Part shown: piece after piece, positions 17,152 to 24,620 of the stretch
Layout: each line of letters begins with the position of its first letter
Numbering within the stretch: the first letter of the stretch is position 1
Origin: CAVQZA01 sp963724805
Lineage (GTDB): Bacteria > Actinomycetota > Thermoleophilia > Gaiellales > Gaiellaceae
Assembly (NCBI GenBank): GCA_963724805.1
Contig: CAVRWA010000014.1
Location: forward strand, 1,612,001 to 1,676,000
Direction: 5' to 3'
DNA length: 64,000 nucleotides
Notes under the pieces: generated by a model
Database searches by the model: none
Told to the model about the DNA's origin: nothing
What the model saw: the letters and a program-made list of their open reading frames with translations, nothing else
Program-made: the position numbers and the translations under genes

Positions 17152-17433
17152 GTGAGTAGATCTTCGAAGAAGGGCCCGTTCGTGGAGGCCAGGCTGCTCG
17201 GCCGGATCGAGGCGATGAACACCTCGGGCGAGAAGCGGATGGTCAAGACCTGGTCCCGCACGTCCACGGTCTTCCCCGACATGGTCGGGCACACGATCGC
17301 GGTCCACGACGGCCGCAAGCACGTGCCGGTCTTCTTGACCGAGCAGATGGTCGGCCACAAGCTCGGCGAGTTCGCGCCGACCCGGACATTCCGCGGCCAC
17401 TCCGGCGACCGCCAGGCGAAGGTGAAGCGCTAG
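17152..17433 (+). CDS. rpsS: 30S ribosomal protein S19
   Basis: Small-subunit head protein, 93 aa, usual length. GTG at 17152 immediately after the rplB stop gives MSRSSKKGPFVEARLL; conserved KTWSRTSTVFPDMVGHTIAVHDGRKHVPVF and the C-terminal TRTFRGHSGD are present. Its TAG overlaps the rplV GTG (TAGTG). Confidence 0.97.
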   Translation: MSRSSKKGPFVEARLLGRIEAMNTSGEKRMVKTWSRTSTVFPDMVGHTIAVHDGRKHVPVFLTEQMVGHKLGEFAPTRTFRGHSGDRQAKVKR

Positions 17434-17899
17434 TGGCGACGGTCGAGAAGACGGACGTTCGCGCCACCGCCAAGTGGGTGCGGATCTCGCCGCGCAAGGC
17501 GCGCGTCGTCGCGGAGCACATCCGCGGGCGCAGCGTGCCCGAGGCGCGCACCGTGCTCGCTTTTACGCAGCGGGCCGCCGCGGCCGAGATCGCCAAGGTA
17601 CTGAAGTCCGCCGTCGCAAACGCGGAGGCGAACCACGGACTGGTCGGCGACGAGCTGCTCGTCTACGCCTGCACGATCGACGAGGGGCCGACGATCAAGC
17701 GTTGGCGTGCACGCGCGCGCGGCCGCGTCGCCCGCATCCGCAAGCGCACCTGCCACATCACGATCCGGCTCGCCGAGAACCCGAAGGCGAACCAGAGGCG
17801 CGCCCAGAGCGCGCAGGCGCAGGCCGAGGCCGCGCCTCCCGAGTCCGAGTCGAAGCCCAAGCGCCGCTCACCGGCGAAAAGAAGGAGGCGGCTGCGTAA
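17433..17899 (+). CDS. rplV: 50S ribosomal protein L22, with an apparent 1-base frame break in its tail
   Basis: Exit-tunnel protein. GTG at 17433 gives MATVEKTDVRATAKWVRISPRKARVV, and the tunnel hairpin RARGRVARIRKRTCHITI is intact. As written, the frame does not stop here but runs on in the wrong frame over rpsC to 18461 (342 aa), which is implausible. In the frame reached by adding one base in the A-run GCGAAAAGAAGG (17875-17886), the protein ends AKKKEAAA with a TAA at 17897-17899 that overlaps the rpsC ATG (TAATG), exactly the junction style used elsewhere in the operon. I therefore place the natural end at 17899. The tail is a poorly conserved A/E/K-rich extension, so core function would survive either way. 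Confidence 0.85.
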
Positions 17900-18906
17900 T
17901 GGGCCAGAAAATTCATCCCGGCGGGATGCGCGTCGGCGTCATCCACGACTGGAAGTCGAACTGGTACACGGGCAAGAAGGAGTTCCCGCAGTACCTCCTC
18001 GAAGACATCAAGATCCGCGAGCACATCACCAAGAAGCTGTCGCACGCGGGCCTGTCCGACATCCTGATCCGCAAGGACAAGCAACGGATCACCGTCGACA
18101 TCTTCACCGCGCGCCCGGGGATCGTGATCGGCAAGTCCGGTGTCGAGGTGGACGCGCTCCGCAAGGACCTGCATGCGCTGACGCACAAGAACGTCCACAT
18201 CAACATCAACGAGATCAAGCGCCCGGAGCTCGACGCGAAGCTCGTCGCGCAGTCGATCGCCGAGCAGTTGCAGAACCGCGTCTCGTTCCGCCGCGCGATG
18301 AAGCGCGCGCTCGCGTCGGGGATCCGCTCCGGTGCGCAGGGGATCAAGATCGTCTGCGCCGGCCGACTCGGCGGCGGCGAGATGAGCCGCTCCGAGATGT
18401 ACTCCGAGGGCCGCGTGCCGCTGCACACGATCCGCGCGGACATCGACTACGGCTTCACTGAGGCGAAGACGACCTACGGCCGCATCGGCGTCAAGGTCTG
18501 GATCAACAAGGGTGAGATCATGCCGGAGGGCTACGAAGGCGTCTCCACCGGCGACCAGCGCCTCGGCGACCAGGATCAGGCGCGCCGCCGGCGCGGCGGC
18601 CCGCAGGAGGGCCTCGGCGCCTCGCGCGAGAGCGCCCGCGGCCGCAGCCAGGACCGCGAGGGTCTCGGGCCGGTGCGCCAGCGTCGCCGCGGCCCGGGCG
18701 GAGGCGGCGGAGCCGGCGGTGGCGGGAGCCGTCCCGGCGGTGCACGCCGTGGCGGCGGAGGCCGCGATCGCGCACCGCGCACGCCCGACGCAGACACGCC
18801 GACGCCGACAGACGAGGCCGTGGTCGAGCCGGTGGTCGAGATCGTCGAGACCGTCGAGGCCGACACGCCCGCGGCCGCTCCCGAGGAATCGGGGAGTGAG
18901 AGCTAG
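17899..18906 (+). CDS. rpsC: 30S ribosomal protein S3 with long glycine/arginine-rich and acidic tail
   Basis: mRNA-entry protein of the 30S head, 335 aa. ATG at 17899 with Shine-Dalgarno AAGGAGG at 17882-17888 gives MGQKIHPGGMRVGVIHDWKS. The KH domain (TARPGIVIGKSGVEVDALRKDL) and the C-terminal domain ending in VKVWINKGEI are standard to about residue 210. Beyond this lies a ~125-residue tail, first R/G-rich (RRGPGGGGGAGGGG) then acidic and proline-rich, much longer than usual. TAG overlaps the rplP GTG. Confidence 0.96.
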   Translation: MGQKIHPGGMRVGVIHDWKSNWYTGKKEFPQYLLEDIKIREHITKKLSHAGLSDILIRKDKQRITVDIFTARPGIVIGKSGVEVDALRKDLHALTHKNVHININEIKRPELDAKLVAQSIAEQLQNRVSFRRAMKRALASGIRSGAQGIKIVCAGRLGGGEMSRSEMYSEGRVPLHTIRADIDYGFTEAKTTYGRIGVKVWINKGEIMPEGYEGVSTGDQRLGDQDQARRRRGGPQEGLGASRESARGRSQDREGLGPVRQRRRGPGGGGGAGGGGSRPGGARRGGGGRDRAPRTPDADTPTPTDEAVVEPVVEIVETVEADTPAAAPEESGSES

Positions 18907-19331
18907 TGCTGCTGCCCAAGAAATCGAAGTACCGCCGCGTCCATCGCGGCCGCCGCAGGGGTCTCGCCAAGGGCCAGTCGGACGTGCAGTTCGGCGAGTG
19001 GGGCCTCAAGGCCATGGACTGCGGCTGGATCACCAACCGCCAGATCGAGGCCGCCCGGATCGCGATGACGCGCAAGATCAAGCGCGGCGGCAAGGTCTGG
19101 ATCAACGTGTTCCCCGACAAGTCGTTCACCAAGAAGCCCGCCGAGACCCGGATGGGCAAGGGGAAAGGCTCGCCCGAGGGCTGGGTCGCCGTGATCAAGC
19201 CCGGGCGCGTGATGTTCGAGCTCGCCGGCGTGCCGGAGCCCCTCGCCAAGGAGGCGCTGCGCCTGGCCGCCCAGAAGCTGTCCGTCAAGAGCAAGATCGT
19301 GAAGCGGGAGGCTGATCCCTTTGCGAGCTAG
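18906..19331 (+). CDS. rplP: 50S ribosomal protein L16
   Basis: Organises the A-site region of the 50S subunit, 141 aa. GTG at 18906 overlaps the rpsC stop (TAGTG) and gives MLLPKKSKYRRVHRGRRRG. Conserved WITNRQIEAARIAMTR, GKVWINVFPDKSFTKKPAETRMGKGKGSPEGWVA are present. It overlaps rpmC by 11 bases, so the two are probably translated by coupled re-initiation. Confidence 0.97.
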   Translation: MLLPKKSKYRRVHRGRRRGLAKGQSDVQFGEWGLKAMDCGWITNRQIEAARIAMTRKIKRGGKVWINVFPDKSFTKKPAETRMGKGKGSPEGWVAVIKPGRVMFELAGVPEPLAKEALRLAAQKLSVKSKIVKREADPFAS

Positions 19332-19524
19332 AGACCTGCGGGACCTGACCGACGACGAGTTGGCGCTCAAGCTCCACGAGTCGAGGCAGGAGCTGTTCCA
19401 CCTCCGCTTCCAGTCGGCGACGGGCGGGCTCGAGGACTCCTCGCGCCTGCGGCTGACCCGGCGCGAGATCGCCCGCATCCTGTCCGTCCGCAACGAGCGC
19501 GAAGCGCAGCTGGAGACGAAGTAG
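19321..19524 (+). CDS. rpmC: 50S ribosomal protein L29
   Basis: Small two-helix protein at the tunnel exit, 67 aa, usual length. TTG at 19321 lies inside the end of rplP and gives MRARDLRDLTDDEL; conserved KLHESRQELFHLRFQSATGGLEDSSRLRLTRREIARI follows. Two bases separate it from rpsQ. Confidence 0.95.
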   Translation: MRARDLRDLTDDELALKLHESRQELFHLRFQSATGGLEDSSRLRLTRREIARILSVRNEREAQLETK

Positions 19525-19526
19525 AG

Positions 19527-20417
19527 ATGGCCGAAGAGAAGCCCAAGCGAGCACCGAGGAAGAAGAAGGAAGACGCCGTGGTCGAGGCGACCCCGGTCAT
19601 TGAGGAGGAGACGCCCGCGGCAGAGGCCGCGGCGGAGGAGCCTGTCGCCGAGGAGACGGCGTCCGAGCCCGTGGCCGAGGAGCCTGTGGCCGAGCCGCCT
19701 GTGGCGGAGGAGCCCGCGGCCGAAGAGGCGGAGCCCGAGCCGGTGGCCGAAGAGGCACCTGCAGCGGAGCCCGTCGCGGAGGCGCCCGCCGAGGAGCCCG
19801 TCGCCGACGAGCCAAATGCTCATGAGCACAAGGAGCCCGAGCCGGTAGCCGAAGAGGCGCCTGCCGACGAGCCCGTCGCCGAGGAGCCCGTGGCCGAGGA
19901 GCCTGTGGCCGAGGAGCCTGTGGCCGAGGAGCCTGTGGCCGAGGAGCCTGCCGCCGCGGCAGAGCCCGAGGCCGCCGCGGAGGAGGCGCCCGCCGAGGAG
20001 CCGGCGGCCGAAGCCCCGGCAGAGCCGCCCGCACCCGCGCCCCAGAGTCAGCCGAAGCCGAAGCGCAAGCACGTTCCGCGCAGCGAGCGCCGCAAGCGCT
20101 CGAGGCCGGTGCGCGAGAAGCCGGCGACCCGCAAGCCGATCACCCGCCTGCCGAAGCCGGAGGGTGAGCGCGGACGCAGCCAGGAGCGGCAGGGCCTCGT
20201 CGTCTCCGCGGCGATGGACAAGACCATCGTCGTCAAGGTCGACACGGTGAAGGCGCACCGGATGTACAAGAAGGTGATCCGCCGCTCGACCAAGTTCCAC
20301 GCCCACGACGAGGGCAACGTCGCCAAGGTCGGCGACGTCGTGCGGATCGTCGAGACGCGTCCGCTCTCGAAGACGAAGCGCTGGCGGCTCGCAGAGGTCG
20401 TCGAGGTGGCCAAGTGA
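19527..20417 (+). CDS. rpsQ: 30S ribosomal protein S17 with a ~210-residue N-terminal acidic repeat extension
   Basis: 16S rRNA binding protein. S17 is normally 80-110 aa; here the S17 core occupies only residues ~218-296 (QERQGLVVSAAMDKTIVVKVD ... HDEGNVAKVGDVVRIVETRPLSKTKRWRL). ATG at 19527 follows rpmC by two bases and the first codons MAEEKPKRAPRKKKED are basic. Residues ~25-175 are low-complexity A/E/P/V sequence with tandem PVAEE units, followed by a basic linker (PKPKRKHVPRSERRKRSR) before the core. An internal start close to the core, for example the ATG at 20214 within AAMDKTIVV, is too late to give a complete S17. The full-length frame has no stop and no codon-use break, so I annotate the long form. 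GTGA overlap with rplN. Confidence 0.93.
   Translation: MAEEKPKRAPRKKKEDAVVEATPVIEEETPAAEAAAEEPVAEETASEPVAEEPVAEPPVAEEPAAEEAEPEPVAEEAPAAEPVAEAPAEEPVADEPNAHEHKEPEPVAEEAPADEPVAEEPVAEEPVAEEPVAEEPVAEEPAAAAEPEAAAEEAPAEEPAAEAPAEPPAPAPQSQPKPKRKHVPRSERRKRSRPVREKPATRKPITRLPKPEGERGRSQERQGLVVSAAMDKTIVVKVDTVKAHRMYKKVIRRSTKFHAHDEGNVAKVGDVVRIVETRPLSKTKRWRLAEVVEVAK
19872..19950 (+). repeat. 15-bp tandem repeat inside rpsQ
   Basis: About five near-identical units of the form CCTGTGGCCGAGGAG encode consecutive PVAEE pentapeptides. More diverged units flank it on both sides through about 19650-20020. Such a repeat can change copy number by slippage without breaking frame. Confidence 0.85.
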
Positions 20418-20782
20418 TCCAGCAGGAATCTCGCCTCCGCGTCGCCGACAACACCGGCGCCCGCGAGCTGCTCTGCATCCGTGTGGTCGGCGGCTCGAAG
20501 CGCCGCTATGCCCGCGTGGGGGACGTCATCGTCGGTACCGTGAAGACCGCGACGCCGCAGGGCACGATCAAGAAGGGCGAGGTCGTGAAGGCCGTCGTGG
20601 TGCGGACGAAGAAGCCGTACGGCCGCGACGACGGCACCCTGATCGCGTTCGACGAGAACGCGGCCGTGATCATCGACGCCCAGAACAATCCGCGCGGCAC
20701 CCGCATCTTCGGACCTGTCGCGCGCGAGCTGCGCGAGAAGAACTTCATGAAGATCGTCTCGCTCGCACCGGAGGTGCTCTAG
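20414..20782 (+). CDS. rplN: 50S ribosomal protein L14
   Basis: Intersubunit-face protein that binds RsfS, 122 aa, exact family length. GTG at 20414 overlaps the rpsQ stop (GTGA) and gives MIQQESRLRVADNTGARELLCI; conserved TPQGTIKKGEVVKAVVVRTKK and GTRIFGPVARELR are present. Confidence 0.97.
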   Translation: MIQQESRLRVADNTGARELLCIRVVGGSKRRYARVGDVIVGTVKTATPQGTIKKGEVVKAVVVRTKKPYGRDDGTLIAFDENAAVIIDAQNNPRGTRIFGPVARELREKNFMKIVSLAPEVL

Positions 20783-20784
20783 CA

Positions 20785-21156
20785 GTGTCAACGACCATGA
20801 AGATCCGCAAGGGCGACCTCGTCCAGATCCTCGCGGGCAAGGACCGCGGCAAGCAGGGGCGCGTGCTCGAGGCGCGCCCGCGTGACCGCACCGTGATCGT
20901 CGAGAACCTGAACCTCGTCAAGCGCCACACGCGGCCGAAGCCGATCAAGGACTCGAGCCGGATGGGCGGCCCGCAGGTCGTGCCGGGCGGGATCATCGAG
21001 AAGCCGTCGCCGGTGAACGTCTCGAACGTGATGATCGTCTGCCCGACCTGCAAGCGCCCGACCCGGGTCGGCACCTCGTCCAAGGAGCACAAGGGCGAGC
21101 ACGTCTCCGTGCGGAACTGCAAGCGGGCCGACTGCGGCCAGGAGATCGACAAGTAA
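20785..21156 (+). CDS. rplX: 50S ribosomal protein L24, cysteine-containing form
   Basis: Assembly-initiator protein with a KOW motif (MKIRKGDLVQILAGKDRGKQGRV), 123 aa from GTG 20785; the ATG at 20797 is an alternative start. A C-terminal CPTC...C-x4-C arrangement (IVCPTCKRPTRVG and NCKRADCGQE) suggests a zinc ribbon, as in many actinobacterial L24 proteins, though the second pair is spaced CxxxxC rather than CxxC. Stop overlaps the rplE ATG (TAATG). Confidence 0.96.
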   Translation: MSTTMKIRKGDLVQILAGKDRGKQGRVLEARPRDRTVIVENLNLVKRHTRPKPIKDSSRMGGPQVVPGGIIEKPSPVNVSNVMIVCPTCKRPTRVGTSSKEHKGEHVSVRNCKRADCGQEIDK

Positions 21157-21755
21157 TGGCGACCACCAAGACGAAAACCAAGCCGAAGGCGGACGCCTAC
21201 GTGCCGCGCCTCAAGCAGCGCTACGAGGACGAGCTCCGCGAGGCGCTCAAGGCCGAGCTCGGCCTCTCCTCGATCATGGAGGTGCCGCGCATCACCAAGA
21301 TCACACTCAACATGGGTGTGGGCGAGGCGAAGACCGAGGCGAAGCAGCTCGACCAGGCGATGGACGAGCTGACGACGATCGCCGGACAGCGCGCACAGGT
21401 TCGCCGCGCCACCAAGTCGATTGCGAGCTTCAAGCTCCGCGAGGGCATGGCCGTCGGTACGCGCGTGACCCTGCGCGGCGATCGCATGTGGGAGTTCCTC
21501 GACCGCCTCGTCTCGGTCGCGCTGCCTCGCATCCGCGACTTCCGCGGGCTCAGCCCCGACTCGTTCGACGGGCGCGGCAACTACTCGCTCGGGATCCGGG
21601 AGCAGATCATCTTCCCGGAGATCGACTACGACTCGATCAGTCAGGTCCGCGGTCTCGACATCGCGATCACCACGTCCGCGCGGAACGACGACGAGGCCAG
21701 GGCGCTGCTCCTGGCGCTCGGCATGCCGCTCGCCGGAGAGAGAAGGGAGCAGTAA
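21156..21755 (+). CDS. rplE: 50S ribosomal protein L5
   Basis: 5S rRNA-binding protein of the central protuberance, 199 aa. ATG at 21156 overlaps the rplX stop. A basic N-terminal extension (MATTKTKTKPKADAYVPRLK) precedes the conserved PRITKITLNMGVGEA, and the core motifs RRATKSIASFKLREGM and LPRIRDFRGL are intact. Three bases before rpsN. Confidence 0.97.
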   Translation: MATTKTKTKPKADAYVPRLKQRYEDELREALKAELGLSSIMEVPRITKITLNMGVGEAKTEAKQLDQAMDELTTIAGQRAQVRRATKSIASFKLREGMAVGTRVTLRGDRMWEFLDRLVSVALPRIRDFRGLSPDSFDGRGNYSLGIREQIIFPEIDYDSISQVRGLDIAITTSARNDDEARALLLALGMPLAGERREQ

Positions 21756-21758
21756 CGC

Positions 21759-21944
21759 ATGGCGAAGAAGTCCCTCGTCGTCAAGGCCGCACGGACGCCG
21801 AAGCACCCGACGCAGGCGCACTCGCGCTGCAACAGGTGCGGCCGCCCGCGCGCGGTGTACCGCAAGTTCGGCCTCTGCCGGATCTGCCTGCGCGACCTCG
21901 CCCACCAGGGCGTCATCCCCGGCATGACGAAGAGCTCGTGGTAG
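21759..21944 (+). CDS. rpsN: 30S ribosomal protein S14 type Z (zinc form)
   Basis: 61-aa zinc-binding S14 (also named rpsZ), with the four cysteines in CNRCGRP and CRICLRDLA. ATG at 21759 gives MAKKSLVVKAARTPKHPTQAHSR. The C-terminal GVIPGMTKSSW is the family signature. Located in the usual place between rplE and rpsH in the spc block. Confidence 0.97.
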   Translation: MAKKSLVVKAARTPKHPTQAHSRCNRCGRPRAVYRKFGLCRICLRDLAHQGVIPGMTKSSW

Positions 21945-21954
21945 GAGGCGAGCG

Positions 21955-22350
21955 ATGCTGACCGATCCCGTAGCCGACATGCTCACCCGGATTCGCAACG
22001 CGAACCGGGCGATGCACGACAAGGCCGAGATGCCGACCTCCCGCATGAAGGAGGAGATCGCGCGCATCCTCAAGGAGGAGGGCTACATCAAGGACTACTC
22101 GGTCAAGAAGGGCGAGTCCTTCGATACCCTGGTGATCGAGCTGAAGTTCGGCCGGAACCGCGAGCGGGTGCTGACCGACCTGAAGCGTGTCTCCAAGCCC
22201 GGCCGCCGCGTCTATGCCCGCAAGGACCGCCTCCCGCGCGTCCTCGGGGGTCTCGGCACGGCGATCCTGTCCACGTCCACCGGTCTCGTCACGGGCCGCA
22301 CCGCGCAGGAGCGGGGCGTCGGCGGCGAGGTCGTCTGCTTCATCTGGTGA
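21955..22350 (+). CDS. rpsH: 30S ribosomal protein S8
   Basis: Central-domain 16S rRNA binder, 131 aa. ATG at 21955 preceded by GGAGGCGAG gives MLTDPVADMLTRIRNANRA; conserved RVSKPGRRVYARKDRLPRV and the C-terminal RTAQERGVGGEVVCFIW are present. S8 autoregulates the spc operon in Escherichia coli; no mimic site was recognised here. Confidence 0.97.
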   Translation: MLTDPVADMLTRIRNANRAMHDKAEMPTSRMKEEIARILKEEGYIKDYSVKKGESFDTLVIELKFGRNRERVLTDLKRVSKPGRRVYARKDRLPRVLGGLGTAILSTSTGLVTGRTAQERGVGGEVVCFIW

Positions 22351-22354
22351 CCAA

Positions 22355-22888
22355 GTGAGCCGAATCGGAAGAAAGCCAATCGAAGTGCCCGCCGGCGTCG
22401 ACGTCGTGGTGGAGCCTGGGCGCGTTCAAGTCAAGGGCCCGCTCGGCGAGCTCTCCCAGCAGGTGCCGACGAGGATGGCGATCGAGCGCGAAGGCGACAC
22501 GATCACCGTGACCCGGCCGACCGAGCGCGGCGAGGACCGCTCGCTGCACGGTCTCACGCGAACGCTGATCGCAAACATGGTCGAGGGCGTCACCCAGGGC
22601 TTCACGAAGACGCTCGAGATCCAGGGCGTCGGGTATCGGGCAGGGATGCGCGGCACAGACCTCGAGCTGAACGTGGGCTACTCGCACAGCGTGATCGTGA
22701 AGCCTCGGCCCGGGATCAGCTTCGAGGTGCCCGTGCCGACCCAGGTGATCGTCAAGGGCACGAACAAGCAGCAGGTCGGCCAGACCGCGGCCGAGGTGCG
22801 CAAGGTGCGCCCGCCCGAGCCCTACAAGGGCAAGGGGATCCGCTACACGGACGAGGTCGTCCGCAGGAAGGTCGGGAAGCGCGCATGA
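22355..22888 (+). CDS. rplF: 50S ribosomal protein L6
   Basis: Large-subunit protein near the sarcin-ricin loop, 177 aa. GTG at 22355 gives MSRIGRKPIEVPAGVDV; upstream in-frame sequence is a shadow of rpsH. Two L6 repeats are visible, ending with the conserved VRKVRPPEPYKGKGIRYTDEVVRRKVGK. Overlaps rplR by four bases (ATGA). Confidence 0.97.
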   Translation: MSRIGRKPIEVPAGVDVVVEPGRVQVKGPLGELSQQVPTRMAIEREGDTITVTRPTERGEDRSLHGLTRTLIANMVEGVTQGFTKTLEIQGVGYRAGMRGTDLELNVGYSHSVIVKPRPGISFEVPVPTQVIVKGTNKQQVGQTAAEVRKVRPPEPYKGKGIRYTDEVVRRKVGKRA

Positions 22889-23238
22889 GCACCCTCACGA
22901 AGCGCGAGGCGCGCCAGCGCCGCCAGCGCCGCATCCGCGGCAAGGTGTCCGGCACGGCCGGGCGGCCGCGGCTCGCCGTGTTCCGCTCGAACGCGGGCAT
23001 CTCGGCGCAGCTCGTCGACGACGGCGCCGGCCGCACGCTGGCTGCGGCGTCCTGGCTCAACCTGAAGAAGTTCAAGGGCACCAAGACCGAGCAGGCGAGC
23101 GAGGTGGGCAAGCTGCTCGCCGCGAACGCGAAGCAGGCCGGCCTCGAGTCGGTCGTCTTCGACCGCGGCGGCTATCTCTACCACGGACGGGTGAAGGCGC
23201 TGGCCGAAGGCGCCCGCGAAGGAGGACTGAAGTTCTAG
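22885..23238 (+). CDS. rplR: 50S ribosomal protein L18
   Basis: 5S rRNA-binding protein, 117 aa. ATG at 22885 overlaps the rplF stop and gives MSTLTKREARQRRQRRIRGKVSGT; conserved RPRLAVFRSNAGISAQLVDD and the C-terminal FDRGGYLYHGRVKALAEGAREGGLKF are present. Stop is directly followed by the rpsE ATG. Confidence 0.97.
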   Translation: MSTLTKREARQRRQRRIRGKVSGTAGRPRLAVFRSNAGISAQLVDDGAGRTLAAASWLNLKKFKGTKTEQASEVGKLLAANAKQAGLESVVFDRGGYLYHGRVKALAEGAREGGLKF

Positions 23239-23820
23239 ATGGGAATTGACGTTCAGGAGACGAGAGAGCTCAAGGAGCGCGTCGTCGAGATCAACCGCGT
23301 CGCCAAGGTGGTCAAGGGCGGGCGGCGGTTCTCGTTCACGGCGCTCGTCGTGATCGGCGACGAGGTGGATCGCGTCGGCGTCGGCTACGGCAAGGCGCGC
23401 GAGGTCCCGCTCGCGATCACGAAGGCCGTCGACGACGCCCGCAAGAACCTCTTCACCGTGCCGAAGCACGGCACCACGATCACGCACGAGATCCTCGGCC
23501 GATTCGACGCGGCGCGCGTCTTCCTGCGCCCTGCGAGCGAGGGCACGGGCGTGATCGCCGGCGGCGGCGTGCGCGCGGTGCTGGAGCTCGCCGGGATCCG
23601 CGACGTGCTCGCAAAGAGCCTCGGCACCACGAATCCGATCAACATGGCGAGGGCGACCGTGGACGGGCTGCGCAACCTGCGCCGCCCCGAGGACGTCGCC
23701 CGCGCCCGCGGCAAGACGGTTGCCGAGGTGCTGCCGCTGCCGAGGGTCGCCAAGACTGCGCCGGCCGACGAGGTCGTCGAAGTCGTCGAGGTCGTCGAGG
23801 CGGCAGATGCCGACGCTTAG
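23239..23820 (+). CDS. rpsE: 30S ribosomal protein S5
   Basis: Fidelity protein of the 30S subunit, 193 aa. ATG at 23239. Double-stranded RNA-binding domain (LKERVVEINRVAKVVKGGRRFSF) and the GTGVIAGGGVRAVLELAGI core are intact. The C-terminus carries an acidic EVVEVVEVVEAADADA tail. Overlaps rpmD by 14 bases. Confidence 0.97.
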   Translation: MGIDVQETRELKERVVEINRVAKVVKGGRRFSFTALVVIGDEVDRVGVGYGKAREVPLAITKAVDDARKNLFTVPKHGTTITHEILGRFDAARVFLRPASEGTGVIAGGGVRAVLELAGIRDVLAKSLGTTNPINMARATVDGLRNLRRPEDVARARGKTVAEVLPLPRVAKTAPADEVVEVVEVVEAADADA

Positions 23821-23986
23821 GGTCACTCAGGTACGAAGCCAGATCGGCCAGACCCCGCGCCACCGCGGCACGCTGCGCGCGCTCGGGCTCGGCAAGATCG
23901 GCCGCAGCGCCGAGCACAAGCCGTCTCCCCAGCTCGACGGGATGCTCCGCAAGGTCCGCCACCTCGTGAAGGTCGAGGAGCAGTAG
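23807..23986 (+). CDS. rpmD: 50S ribosomal protein L30
   Basis: Small single-domain large-subunit protein, 59 aa. ATG at 23807 lies within the last codons of rpsE and gives MPTLRVTQVRSQIGQTPRHRGTLRALGLGKIG, with the conserved HLVKVEE end. Located between rpsE and rplO as usual. Confidence 0.95.
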   Translation: MPTLRVTQVRSQIGQTPRHRGTLRALGLGKIGRSAEHKPSPQLDGMLRKVRHLVKVEEQ

Positions 23987-23987
23987 C

Positions 23988-24620
23988 GTGAGCGACGAGC
24001 TGAACCTCCACAGTCTCAAGCCGGCGCAGCCGCGCAAGGATCGCAAGCGCGTCGGGCGCGGCCTCGGCTCCGGCAAGGGCCGCTACTCGGGCCGCGGGAT
24101 CAAGGGTCAGAAGTCGCGCGCGGGCTCGCACATGATGCGCGCGGGGTTCGAGGGCGGCCAGATGCCGCTGCACATGCGGGTCGGCAAGCAGAAGGGCGCG
24201 ACGTCGAAGGACGCGATGCCGATCGTGCCGTTCATGACGGGCACCGCTCCGGTGAACGTGCGCGACCTCGAGGGGCGCTTCGATGCGGGCGCCGAGGTCA
24301 CTCCCGAGTCGCTCGTCGCGGCCGGACTGTTGAAGAACACCAAGATCGACGTCAAGATCCTCGGCAACGGCGAGCTGACGAAGAAGCTGAGCGTCAGCGC
24401 GCACGGCTTCTCGAAGAGCGCGCGCGAGAAGATCGAGGCGGCCGGCGGCACGGTGACGTGGCTGCGCGGCGAGCCCGTTCCCAAGAAGGTCAAGCACCAC
24501 AAGGCCGCGAAGCCCGCCGTCGAGGAGCCCGAAGAGGACGAGGCGACACCGGCCGAGGCGCCCGCGGACGAGGCGCCTGTCGATGCAGACGCCGCGGGAG
24601 AAGCGGAGCAGGACGCCTAG
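23988..24620 (+). CDS. rplO: 50S ribosomal protein L15 with acidic tail
   Basis: Large-subunit assembly protein, 210 aa. GTG at 23988 gives MSDELNLHSLKPAQPRKDRKRVGRG; the GRGLGSGKGRYSGRGIKGQKSRAG signature is intact. Residues beyond ~170 form an A/E/P/D-rich acidic tail of about 40 residues not typical of L15, echoing the tails of S3, S5 and L22 and the S17 extension in the same operon. Immediately followed by secY GTG. Confidence 0.96.
   Translation: MSDELNLHSLKPAQPRKDRKRVGRGLGSGKGRYSGRGIKGQKSRAGSHMMRAGFEGGQMPLHMRVGKQKGATSKDAMPIVPFMTGTAPVNVRDLEGRFDAGAEVTPESLVAAGLLKNTKIDVKILGNGELTKKLSVSAHGFSKSAREKIEAAGGTVTWLRGEPVPKKVKHHKAAKPAVEEPEEDEATPAEAPADEAPVDADAAGEAEQDA

Noticed and set aside
17433..18461. 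A 342-aa L22 protein or L22-S3 fusion by +1 slippage
   Set aside because: The extra 187 residues are the antisense-like reading of rpsC in another frame with shadow composition (R/A/D/P), and S3 has its own start and Shine-Dalgarno.
19650..20020. Tandem repeats in rpsQ as a CRISPR array
   Set aside because: Units are 15 bp, directly joined without spacers, and encode a regular pentapeptide in frame.
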